64,000 nt of DNA. It comes from Bacteroidaceae bacterium. GTDB lineage: Bacteria; Bacteroidota; Bacteroidia; Bacteroidales; Bacteroidaceae. The position numbers and the translations under genes were made by a program. Below are positions 25,679 to 33,366 of the stretch, in pieces. Location of the stretch: contig JAFWXX010000036.1 in NCBI GenBank assembly GCA_017522915.1, forward strand, positions 1-64,000, in the 5' to 3' direction. The notes beneath the pieces were generated by a model that saw nothing but the letters and a program-made list of their open reading frames with translations, made no database searches and was not told the DNA's origin. Position 1 is the stretch's first letter. The number at the start of each line of letters is the position of its first letter.

Positions 25679-25710
25679 CGAAGATACAACAATTTGGGCT
25701 AATAATCAAT
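25679..25710 (-). promoter_or_regulatory. Promoter of the O-methyltransferase-rbfA operon
   Basis: On the minus strand: ATTG (25707-25710), a 20-base spacer and TATCTTCG (25679-25686), a one-base variant of the -7 box. It decides the start of the O-methyltransferase at 25656. Confidence 0.5.
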
Positions 25711-25821
25711 TGTTGCAGCCTTTACGGCCAACGATTAAAGCATTAAAAAGAGAAGCTGTAGAACGGAATTGCTTTCATCCATCTTTTTTCTTATTTTCGC
25801 AGAAGAAAGGGAAATGCAACA

Positions 25822-26751
25822 ATGAACAAGGGAAACGGCAGAAAAGGGAACATGAATTCTCCTCAAATGAGGTTCAGGATGTACCTGCAGCTCGAAAAGG
25901 CATTGCAGCCCAACAGTGTGGAAGCATATCTGGGTGATATCGACAAACTGTTGGGTTACTTTGACGGGGAGAGCAGCAGGCTGCTGACAGCTACCCTCGA
26001 AGAGTTGCGCGGTTTCCTTGTGTCGCTCAGCGAGATTGGCATACAGGCACGTTCGCAGGCCAGGATAATGTCATCACTGCGGGCATTCTATGGATTTCTG
26101 AAGCTTGACGGCTTTATCGGGAACGACCCCACAAGGCTTCTGGAATCGCCAAAGACCGCAATGCGGCTGCCCGACGTACTCACCTTGCAGGAGATTGACG
26201 ATATCATCAACGTGATTGACCTCTCGAAAAAAGAAGGGCAACGCAACAGAGCCATGATTGAGGTGCTGTACAGCTGCGGATTGCGCGTATCGGAACTGTG
26301 CGGGCTGCGTATGTCCGACCTTTACAAGGACGAGCAGTTCATACGTGTAACCGGAAAGGGCGACAAACAGCGGCTTGTGCCAATATCTCCGCGTGCCATT
26401 GCCGAACTGGAGGCTTATTTCACCGACCGCAGTTTCATTGCAATAAAACAGGGATACGAGGATTACATATTCATAAGCGAAAGGCTGAAGAAACCGCTTT
26501 CACGCATAATGGTATTCCACATGATAAAACAGTTTGTCGCTGAAGCCGGAATCAAGAAGAATGTAAGCCCACACACCTTCCGCCACTCCTTTGCCACACA
26601 CTTGCTCGAAGGAGGCGCGAACCTCCGTGTGATACAGGCAATGTTAGGGCATGAAAGCATCGCTACGACAGAGATTTATACACATATCGACCGCACTCGG
26701 ATGAGAGAAGAGATAATAATGCACCATCCACGTAATAAAAGAAGCAAATAA
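25822..26751 (+). CDS. xerD: Site-specific tyrosine recombinase XerD
   Basis: A 309-residue tyrosine recombinase that, with XerC, resolves chromosome dimers at dif. It has an N-terminal core-binding SAM-like domain (about 15-100) and a catalytic domain with all six residues: Arg in GLRVSEL, Lys in GKGDKQR, HTFRHS (His, Arg), His in LGHESIATTEIY and the Tyr nucleophile. A TATTTTCG box at 25792-25799 fits transcription starting just before. An in-frame ATG at 25852 would give a slightly shorter, also typical protein. No mobile-element genes are nearby, so a housekeeping role is likely. Confidence 0.9.
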   Translation: MNKGNGRKGNMNSPQMRFRMYLQLEKALQPNSVEAYLGDIDKLLGYFDGESSRLLTATLEELRGFLVSLSEIGIQARSQARIMSSLRAFYGFLKLDGFIGNDPTRLLESPKTAMRLPDVLTLQEIDDIINVIDLSKKEGQRNRAMIEVLYSCGLRVSELCGLRMSDLYKDEQFIRVTGKGDKQRLVPISPRAIAELEAYFTDRSFIAIKQGYEDYIFISERLKKPLSRIMVFHMIKQFVAEAGIKKNVSPHTFRHSFATHLLEGGANLRVIQAMLGHESIATTEIYTHIDRTRMREEIIMHHPRNKRSK

Positions 26752-26768
26752 TGCTGAAAAAAACAAAA

Positions 26769-26794
26769 ATAAATGCCTGCTGCACGGCATTTAT
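26769..26794 (+). terminator. Terminator of xerD
   Basis: ATAAATGCC (26769-26777) pairs perfectly with GGCATTTAT (26786-26794), followed by ATTTTG; its end overlaps the next promoter. Confidence 0.7.
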
Positions 26795-26796
26795 AT

Positions 26797-26827
26797 TTTG
26801 TCAATTGGATTAGTAAGCTTAACTTTG
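26797..26827 (+). promoter_or_regulatory. Promoter of the TPR lipoprotein gene
   Basis: TTTG (26797-26800), a 19-base spacer, and TAACTTTG (26820-26827) match the Bacteroidetes promoter exactly. It supports the start codon at 26872. Confidence 0.7.
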
Positions 26828-26871
26828 TAAAAGTTATCAAAAACGGCAAAACAAAATCTAATTCTATATCT

Positions 26872-28575
26872 ATGTTGAAAAAAATCTATCTGCTGCTCAC
26901 CATTGCAGCAACAGTTGTGTTGGGCTCGTGCAGCTCAAAAATGGGTGATATGAAGCAGGAGTTCTTTACTGTAACTCCAAGCATACTCGAAGTTATCGGC
27001 AGCCAGGTTCCTGTAACAATCGACGGCAAGTTCCCGGCAAAGGTATTCGACAAGAAGTCGGTACTGACCGTCACTCCTGTACTCAAGTACAACGGCGGAG
27101 AGGCTATTGCCGAGTCCATGACATTCCAAGGTTCCAAGGTTCGCGGCAACGACCGCACGATATCATACGAGAACGGCGGTACATTCAAGATGAAGATGAC
27201 ATTCGACTATGTTCCCGAAATGGAGAAGTCGGAACTCTATCTCCGCTTTTCCGTAAACAGAGGCAAGAAAACATATACTCTTCCAGAGGTAAAGGTTGCC
27301 GACGGCTGCATAGCAACCTCGCAGCTCTATTGCAACACAGTAAAGAGCGCGAACATAGCCATTGGCGAGGATGCATTCCAGCGTGTAATCAAGCAGGCTA
27401 AGGAAGCCAACATCATGTTCCTCATACAGCAGACAAACCTGCGTTCATCGGAGCTGAACTCAACAGAGATGAAGGAGCTTACAGCAGCATTGGCCGATGT
27501 GGCACAGGACTATGAGAACAAGGTGCTCGAAGATATTCAGGTATCGGCATACGCATCACCGGACGGTGGATATATCCTCAACGACGGTATTGCTACAGGA
27601 CGTGGCGACAACGCTGCAAAGCACATGAAAAACGAAATGAAGAAGGCAAAGATAGACGGCTTCATTGACAACAGATATACCGCTGAGGACTGGGATGGAT
27701 TCCAGGAACTCGTATCAAGGTCAAATCTTCCCGACAAGGAGCTTATTCTGCGTGTTCTTTCAATGTACACCGACCCGGAAGAGCGTGAGGAGCAGATAAA
27801 GAACATATCATCGGTTTACGGCGAGCTTGCAGACGAGATTCTTCCAAAGCTCCGCAGAGCACGCATCACTCTCAACTATCAGCTTATAGGACGTTCGGAC
27901 GACCAGATAATCGAGCAGTATGCAGCAAACCCGAAAGAGCTTACACTGGAGGAGATTCTTTACGCTTCTATCCTTACCGATGACGCAGCGAAGAAAGAGG
28001 AAATTTTCAAGACTGCTGTCAAGATTTATCCTAATGACTACCGCGCATACAACAACCTTGGCGTGCTTGCATACAAGAAGGGTGACTACACTACAGCAAA
28101 GAACTACTTCAATGCAGCATCAAAGATAGACGGTTCTGCTCCTGAGGTAAAGGTAAACCTGGGATATATGGAGCTTCTTGAGGGCAACGCAGCTGCTGCA
28201 GAGCCATACATCACAATGGGTGCAGACGCGAAGGCTGGCGACGAGGCTCTCGGCAACCTCTACATAGCACAGGGCGAGTACGGCCGTGCAGCCGCAAAGC
28301 TAAGAGGCAATAATTCGAACAGCGCAGCGTTGGCACAGCTTCTCAACAAGGACTACAGCAGTTCAAGAAGCACACTTGAGAGCATCAAGGAGCCGGATGC
28401 AATGACATATTACATCAAGGCCGTGCTCGGTGCCAGAACAGCGAATGTATCTCTGCTGTACGACGGACTGAAGAATGCCGTAAAGCTTGACCCGTCCTTG
28501 GCTAAGAAGGCTGCGAGCGACCTCGAATTCTTCAAGTACACACAGGACGCCACATTCCAGAATATCATAAAGTAA
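26872..28575 (+). CDS. TPR lipoprotein with OmpA-like segment
   Basis: A 567-residue lipoprotein (VVLGSCSSK, Cys at about 18), start set by the promoter just upstream. The N-terminal part (about 25-140) is a beta-rich domain with TVTPSILEVIGSQVPVTIDG. The middle (about 200-320) includes VSAYASPDGGYILN, which resembles the start of OmpA peptidoglycan-binding domains. The C-terminal third has TPR-like repeats (YRAYNNLGVLAYKKGDYTTAKNYFN). It is likely held at the outer membrane; the function is not known, but the family is conserved in Bacteroidales. The dprA gene follows after 4 bases. Confidence 0.7.
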   Translation: MLKKIYLLLTIAATVVLGSCSSKMGDMKQEFFTVTPSILEVIGSQVPVTIDGKFPAKVFDKKSVLTVTPVLKYNGGEAIAESMTFQGSKVRGNDRTISYENGGTFKMKMTFDYVPEMEKSELYLRFSVNRGKKTYTLPEVKVADGCIATSQLYCNTVKSANIAIGEDAFQRVIKQAKEANIMFLIQQTNLRSSELNSTEMKELTAALADVAQDYENKVLEDIQVSAYASPDGGYILNDGIATGRGDNAAKHMKNEMKKAKIDGFIDNRYTAEDWDGFQELVSRSNLPDKELILRVLSMYTDPEEREEQIKNISSVYGELADEILPKLRRARITLNYQLIGRSDDQIIEQYAANPKELTLEEILYASILTDDAAKKEEIFKTAVKIYPNDYRAYNNLGVLAYKKGDYTTAKNYFNAASKIDGSAPEVKVNLGYMELLEGNAAAAEPYITMGADAKAGDEALGNLYIAQGEYGRAAAKLRGNNSNSAALAQLLNKDYSSSRSTLESIKEPDAMTYYIKAVLGARTANVSLLYDGLKNAVKLDPSLAKKAASDLEFFKYTQDATFQNIIK

Positions 28576-28579
28576 CCCT

Positions 28580-29710
28580 GTGGGTACTTCAATCATAAGC
28601 GAGCAAGTTGCGATGCTTGCGCTCTCAAGAGTGCAGGTAACGCAACTTGCTCTTATTCGTGAACTCATAGAAATTACAGGCGGCGCAAAGATACTGCTTG
28701 AGAATGCAGGCAACATTCAGGACATACTGCCAGGCGCAAGCCCGAAACTGACAGCTATACTGACCGACAAATCGCTCATAGAGCTTGCCGAACGGGAGAT
28801 GGAGTTCATAGACAAGAACGGAATCAGGCTCATTTGCATAGGAGACGATGCGTACCCTTACCGCCTGGCCGAATGCACTGACGCGCCATTGGTCCTGCAC
28901 TCAATGGGAAACGCCGACCTTAACGCCAAACATATCGTATCGATTGTCGGAACACGCCATGCAAGCGAGTATGGCAAAGAGCTGTGTGCTAACTTTGTCG
29001 CAGACCTTGCAAGGTTTGTACCTGATACACTCATCATAAGCGGTCTGGCCTATGGCATTGATATCTGCGCACACCGTTCAGCATTAAAGGAAGGTCTTCC
29101 CACCATAGGAGTGCTTGCCCACGGACTTGACCATATTTACCCGAATTCACACCGTTCTACTGCAAAGAGCATGCTTGAGAACGGTGGATTGCTGACAGAA
29201 TTCATGAGTGGCACGAACCCTTTTCCGCAATTCTTCGTACAGCGCAACAGGATTGTTGCCGGTATGGCTGATGCGACAGTTGTAGTAGAATCGGCATCCA
29301 AAGGCGGTTCTTTAATCACAGCATCGCTGGCAAACAGCTATGCACGTGACTGTTTTGCTTTCCCTGGCAGAACAAATGACCGCTACTCGCAAGGATGCAA
29401 TGAACTTGTCAGCCGAAATAAGGCTGCACTGATAACATGTGCCTACGATTTTGTAGAGGCCATGAACTGGGATACAGCAACAGCCAAAGATGCAACAGGG
29501 ATTCAAACAGAACTATTTCCTGAACTGGCTCAGGAAGAAAAAACAATAATTTCATTACTACGTGAAAACAGCGACGGACTGCAGGTAAACCAACTGACCG
29601 TTGCGCTGGACATTCCTATAAGCAGACTGCTGCCGTTGCTTTTCGAAATGGAGATGAAAGGCCTTGTCAAGGCCGTTGCAGGTGGTTGCTACCGAGTGAC
29701 AGCGTTATAG
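28580..29710 (+). CDS. dprA: DNA processing protein DprA
   Basis: A 376-residue protein that loads RecA on incoming single-stranded DNA in natural transformation. It has an N-terminal SAM-like domain (about 1-75), the extended Rossmann fold (about 80-300) with SIVGTRHASEYG, ISGLAYGIDICAHRSAL, FVQRNRIVAGM and ESASKGGSLITA, and a C-terminal winged helix. The start is probably GTG at 28580, 4 bases after the lipoprotein gene; ATG at 28613 is an alternative. It converges on the frameshifted regulator at the edge of the AT-rich island. Confidence 0.9.
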   Translation: MGTSIISEQVAMLALSRVQVTQLALIRELIEITGGAKILLENAGNIQDILPGASPKLTAILTDKSLIELAEREMEFIDKNGIRLICIGDDAYPYRLAECTDAPLVLHSMGNADLNAKHIVSIVGTRHASEYGKELCANFVADLARFVPDTLIISGLAYGIDICAHRSALKEGLPTIGVLAHGLDHIYPNSHRSTAKSMLENGGLLTEFMSGTNPFPQFFVQRNRIVAGMADATVVVESASKGGSLITASLANSYARDCFAFPGRTNDRYSQGCNELVSRNKAALITCAYDFVEAMNWDTATAKDATGIQTELFPELAQEEKTIISLLRENSDGLQVNQLTVALDIPISRLLPLLFEMEMKGLVKAVAGGCYRVTAL

Positions 29711-29725
29711 CCTTTTGATTCAGCC

Positions 29726-30733
29726 CTATTGTTGCTTGGCACGCTTTATCCTGTCAAACACGGTCTGGCGTGGATAACCTGTTAGATTTGCAATCTGTGG
29801 TGCCGAAAGACCAATCTTTAAAAGATAACACACGCGTAGCATTGGTTCGTTTATCCTTTTGAATTTTGCCTGAACCTCATATGTAAACTCTGGGAACAGC
29901 CTATCTATTGCGCCAAGAAGTTCTTTCCATCCGTCATCGTTGAGATGATATTTGCCTTTGGACGTTTTTTTGACTTTCTCAATTATGTCACCGTCCTCAC
30001 CTGCTATATCATTCATCAGCATCAATCTTGTAAGTTCGCGATTCTGTGCAACAAGTAATTTGAAATCCTCCTCAGCGCCCTGCAACTGTTTCGCTAGCCT
30101 TGAATTGGTAGCATTCAAGCCTTTAAGTTCTTGGGTCTTTTGCTCAATCTCTTGTTTCTCTTTTGCAATTTCAAAATCCTTTTTGGCTGCCAAAGCCTTT
30201 ACCTGCTTAATATTCTCTTCTTTGCTCAAAATCACATCAAGCAACTGTTTTTTGCGCCAAAAATAGAACATAGCACCACCAAGTAGCAGAATGACAGTAA
30301 CAGAGACTGCCAACATAGAGTTATACCTAAACTTTGTCGCCCTTTGCATCACCAAAGCCTCCTCTTCTTTGTCACGCCGGTATTGGAAGAAGTTCTTTGC
30401 GTTAGTTGTATGCTCAAGGTTTATTTTGTTTATTACAGTCTTGTTAGCATCAATGAATTTTATTGCATATTCTGCAGCCTTTTCATAATATTTTTGTGAA
30501 ACATAATATTGCGTCAACCATTGAGCAGCATCATATTGGGATTCTATACGAGAGGTGGTATTAAAATGCTTTCGCATTATGATTGCTGCGCTATCGACAG
30601 AAATAATCTGTTCATAATAGATTGCAAGATTAACAAGATAGTTGAACGGTAGTTCCTCATTGCGTAGTCTTGTTAGTGAATTATAACATGCTGTCGCTTC
30701 ATCTCTGTGCCCCAACAAAGCGTAATCTCCCAT
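29726..30733 (-). CDS. C-terminal part of a TPR-membrane-HTH regulator
   Basis: The downstream part of a gene broken by one base at 30786-30790. The frame is open upstream of this ATG, back into the break. It carries the last TPR-like helices (1-110), a membrane helix (about 137-158), a long cytoplasmic coiled coil (about 160-240) and a C-terminal helix-turn-helix (about 300-335, with LSAPQIANLTGYPRQTVFDRI). With the upstream part it makes a lipoprotein-like periplasmic TPR sensor with a cytoplasmic DNA-binding end, a plan found in Bacteroidetes. It is AT-rich like its island and divergent from the secreted-protein genes it may control. The exact family name is not known to me. Confidence 0.7.
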   Translation of the reverse strand: MGDYALLGHRDEATACYNSLTRLRNEELPFNYLVNLAIYYEQIISVDSAAIIMRKHFNTTSRIESQYDAAQWLTQYYVSQKYYEKAAEYAIKFIDANKTVINKINLEHTTNAKNFFQYRRDKEEEALVMQRATKFRYNSMLAVSVTVILLLGGAMFYFWRKKQLLDVILSKEENIKQVKALAAKKDFEIAKEKQEIEQKTQELKGLNATNSRLAKQLQGAEEDFKLLVAQNRELTRLMLMNDIAGEDGDIIEKVKKTSKGKYHLNDDGWKELLGAIDRLFPEFTYEVQAKFKRINEPMLRVCYLLKIGLSAPQIANLTGYPRQTVFDRIKRAKQQ

Positions 30734-30780
30734 TGCTGCTGCTATTATGTCGGAATTGCTTTTATCTATGTTTGTATAGT

Positions 30781-31422
30781 TTAAATTTTTGTAACATAGC
30801 TATAATATTTTATTGCATTAGCAGTATCGTTTGTTGCAATATAACAACTTGCTATATTCATATATGTTCTTTCATTTGCAGTACCATTCTTTTCTGCTAT
30901 ATCGAGCTGTTTAAGTGCGGCATTTAAGGCCTCGGTATAATCAAGTTGTGTTCCATACAAATAGCTTAATTGAGAGTATGTATTTTGTAATAGCGTTTTG
31001 TCCGTGTTTTCATTTTTCTCTGCAATTTCAGCAGATTCAAGAAATTTGGATACAGCATTTGGATAGTCATTAAGATCCCTGTAAACACTACCCATATAGT
31101 AATAGACCTCTTGTTTCTCAATCTCTGTACCGCTCTTCTCAAAGAAGTTGCAAACCATTTTAATGGTGTCATCAGATGTGTGCATAATATACGCTTTATC
31201 ACGTAGTCTTATTTCAAGCAGCGCTAGTTTATTGCACATGTACTCAGTTTCATTATCAAACAATGGCTTTATGGAGTCGAGTTTTTGCATTGCAACATTT
31301 GGCAAAGTATCACCCATTAGCTTTATGTCGTCTAACCGCATTAGAAGAACTTTGTTTTCTTGCTTGAAACACGAAGCAAAAAATAGCGATGAAAACATTA
31401 AAATCTGTATAAGATATTTCAT
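30781..31422 (-). CDS. N-terminal part of the same TPR regulator
   Basis: A 213-residue frame with a signal and lipobox (FFASCFKQ, Cys at about 18) followed by TPR-like helices (EKQEVYYYMGSVYRDLNDYPNAVSKF, ERTYMNIASCYIATNDTANAIKYY). It stops at TAA just after an A5 run (30786-30790 on the minus strand). Adding one A would give YVTKNLNYTNIDKSNSD and join it smoothly to the downstream frame. The break may be a true mutation, a phase-variable tract, ribosomal slippage on AAA, or a sequence error. If real, this part alone would be a periplasmic lipoprotein without DNA-binding domain. Confidence 0.7.
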   Translation of the reverse strand: MKYLIQILMFSSLFFASCFKQENKVLLMRLDDIKLMGDTLPNVAMQKLDSIKPLFDNETEYMCNKLALLEIRLRDKAYIMHTSDDTIKMVCNFFEKSGTEIEKQEVYYYMGSVYRDLNDYPNAVSKFLESAEIAEKNENTDKTLLQNTYSQLSYLYGTQLDYTEALNAALKQLDIAEKNGTANERTYMNIASCYIATNDTANAIKYYSYVTKI

Positions 31423-31621
31423 AATAGTTTGTCTGCATTTTACTTAAATGCTAAAATAGTATAAATATTGAATACAAGTAATCTTTTTTGTCCGAATGCA
31501 TCCGACATTATTTTGTTTTTTATTACCTAATAAACTGCAGCTTGCTTAATATATTAAAATACCGTAAAGTAAAAAATGGTAATTCCTTGAAAATCTTCGG
31601 ATACAGTCGGACAAGATTTTC

Positions 31622-31652
31622 TTTGATGAATATAACGCCACTTCTACTTTTG
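31622..31652 (+). promoter_or_regulatory. Promoter of the exported-protein operon
   Basis: TTTG (31622-31625), a 19-base spacer, and TACTTTTG (31645-31652) match the consensus exactly. The upstream in-frame ATG at 31626 lies inside this promoter, which argues that the real start codon is further down (ATG at 31675). Confidence 0.6.
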
Positions 31653-32093
31653 CAAAAAACCAAAACAAAAAACTATGAAGTTTTTTTCAACAAGGCGTCT
31701 TTATGCTTCTCTTTACTATTGTTAAGTGGTGCTGTTTATGCACAATCTGATGACACAAAACAAGTTGTGTTGGAGAAAAAAATGAAAGGAAATGATTTTA
31801 TTGATAAAAAAGGAAAGGCTGAAAGAAACTTAGATATTTATCCTATTTTGCCTACGGTATTATATAATGCAACGAATAGTTACATATTAATAACTAGTCA
31901 TTATGTAACATTTGAATCGGTTACATATTATATAGTGGATGAATTGGGTTTTGTACAACAGCAAGGTGAAATGACATTGCAAAAAGGTGATGAGATTGGG
32001 TTGCATCTATCACAGTTATCTATTGGCTCGTATAAAATAGCACTTGATTTCTGTGGAGATTGCTTTCAAGGTGAATTTAAAATTGAACAGTAG
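31626..32093 (+). CDS. DUF3244-like exported protein with possible frame break at its start
   Basis: First gene of the AT-rich cargo operon. As it stands the frame from ATG 31626 gives 155 residues with an odd N terminus before a good signal peptide (LCFSLLLLSGAVYAQ). The ATG at 31675, just after the promoter, is in another frame but would read Met-Lys-Phe-Phe-Phe-Asn-Lys into the same signal peptide if the T7 run at 31681-31687 had eight T. The mature domain (about 100 residues) is beta-rich with GDEIGLHLSQLSIGSYKIAL, like Bacteroidetes DUF3244 proteins, small exported beta-sandwiches of unknown role. The true start is uncertain. Confidence 0.6.
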   Translation: MNITPLLLLQKTKTKNYEVFFNKASLCFSLLLLSGAVYAQSDDTKQVVLEKKMKGNDFIDKKGKAERNLDIYPILPTVLYNATNSYILITSHYVTFESVTYYIVDELGFVQQQGEMTLQKGDEIGLHLSQLSIGSYKIALDFCGDCFQGEFKIEQ

Positions 32094-32118
32094 TTTTTAA
32101 TAATAAAAATTTATAGCT

Positions 32119-33318
32119 ATGAAAAAAGTTAATTTGTTTTTACTTTTTATATTAATCCCATTTATGGGTTCGTTCGCACAATTCCGCGTTTCTGCAGACG
32201 GAACAGCAAATGTTTCAACCACTAGTGGCACAAGCGCATTTACTGGGACTCACAATTCGATAGGAATTAAAGGAATCCGTACAAGTTATAATACAGACTG
32301 GGGATATGGTATTTACGGAGAAAGTCAGAACTTTTATACTTTGTATAGCGTTGGTGTTGCCGGCGTAGCAACTACCTCTAGCGGCAATAGTTATAATTAT
32401 GGTCGTGCATACGGTGTCCTGGGAGAAGCCCAATTGGCTGAAAATGGTTATAACTATGGTGTCTTTGGTAGGCTTGGTGGAGACGAATTTGGAGCTGCGA
32501 TATACGGAACAACAATAAAATCTGATAATGGAGTTCAAATAGGTGGGCAATATGCTGGATATTTTAATGGAAATGTATATGTGACTGGTGAACTTACAAG
32601 CACTATAATGTACGCTTCGCATATTTCTTGTAATTCTCTGTATGTAGCGTCATCAGACACAGAGACCTCTTCCAATATGGCGCTAACAAATAATGAAACA
32701 GAAAATGTCTCTAACAAAATTGCGACATTGAGTGCTATCAGGACGCATTCAGAGAATGAAGTTTCAGTGGTTAAATCAGAAAATCCTGCTGCATCCTCCT
32801 CATTCTCGATACAGCAAATGGGCGATATTCACTATTCACTCTCCGCTGAACAAATGGAAGCGGTTTATCCGGAATTGGTTTATGCAGACAATGAAGGGAG
32901 AAAAATGGTAAATTATACAGACTTAATTCCTCTTTTAGTACAAAGCATTGCAGAATTAAAAGCTGAAATTGCAGTGCTTAAAGGAACTATGTCCAAAGAT
33001 GTCATTAGCAAATCACGATCTAATTCAACAGAAATCATGTCTAACTTTGATACGGAAACTGAATATTTGTTGCAGAATGTTCCAAACCCATGGAGTACTA
33101 GTACAGATATAACTGTAAATGTGCCAAAAGATGTTGTTAATGCAGAACTATGTATTTATGATTTGAACGGTACTTTGATTTATTCTAAAAATATACTGCA
33201 ATGTGGTGTATCCTGTTTGTCGCTTTCGGCTTCAGACTTTGAACCGGGGATATACATATACGCTCTAATAGCGGATGGCTATATTGTTGATACTAAAAGG
33301 ATGATTGTAGAAAAATAG
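32119..33318 (+). CDS. S74-like/tail-fibre-like protein with T9SS sorting domain
   Basis: A 399-residue exported protein with a signal peptide (ending SFAQ). Residues about 25-165 are short Gly-Tyr repeats (GYGIYGES, GVAGVA, YGVLGEA, YGVFGRL, YAGYFNGNVYVTG), as in phage tail-fibre stalks. Residues 238-288 resemble the distal part of the S74 chaperone domain (AVYPELVYADNEGRKMVNYTD, then a helix). The catalytic Ser-Lys pair region is not conserved, so self-cleavage is unlikely. Residues 316-399 are a type A T9SS sorting domain (NVPNPW, IYDLNGTLIY, PGIYIYAL). It is probably a surface-attached trimer; partner genes lie 25 bases upstream and 48 downstream. Confidence 0.75.
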   Translation: MKKVNLFLLFILIPFMGSFAQFRVSADGTANVSTTSGTSAFTGTHNSIGIKGIRTSYNTDWGYGIYGESQNFYTLYSVGVAGVATTSSGNSYNYGRAYGVLGEAQLAENGYNYGVFGRLGGDEFGAAIYGTTIKSDNGVQIGGQYAGYFNGNVYVTGELTSTIMYASHISCNSLYVASSDTETSSNMALTNNETENVSNKIATLSAIRTHSENEVSVVKSENPAASSSFSIQQMGDIHYSLSAEQMEAVYPELVYADNEGRKMVNYTDLIPLLVQSIAELKAEIAVLKGTMSKDVISKSRSNSTEIMSNFDTETEYLLQNVPNPWSTSTDITVNVPKDVVNAELCIYDLNGTLIYSKNILQCGVSCLSLSASDFEPGIYIYALIADGYIVDTKRMIVEK

Positions 33319-33366
33319 AATTCTATTTTTTATCTCAGTCAATGTTATATATAACATCGGTATGTT

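Noticed and set aside
25822..26751. Integrase of a mobile element
   Set aside because: The protein is a normal XerD with housekeeping neighbours; no attachment sites or element genes are next to it.
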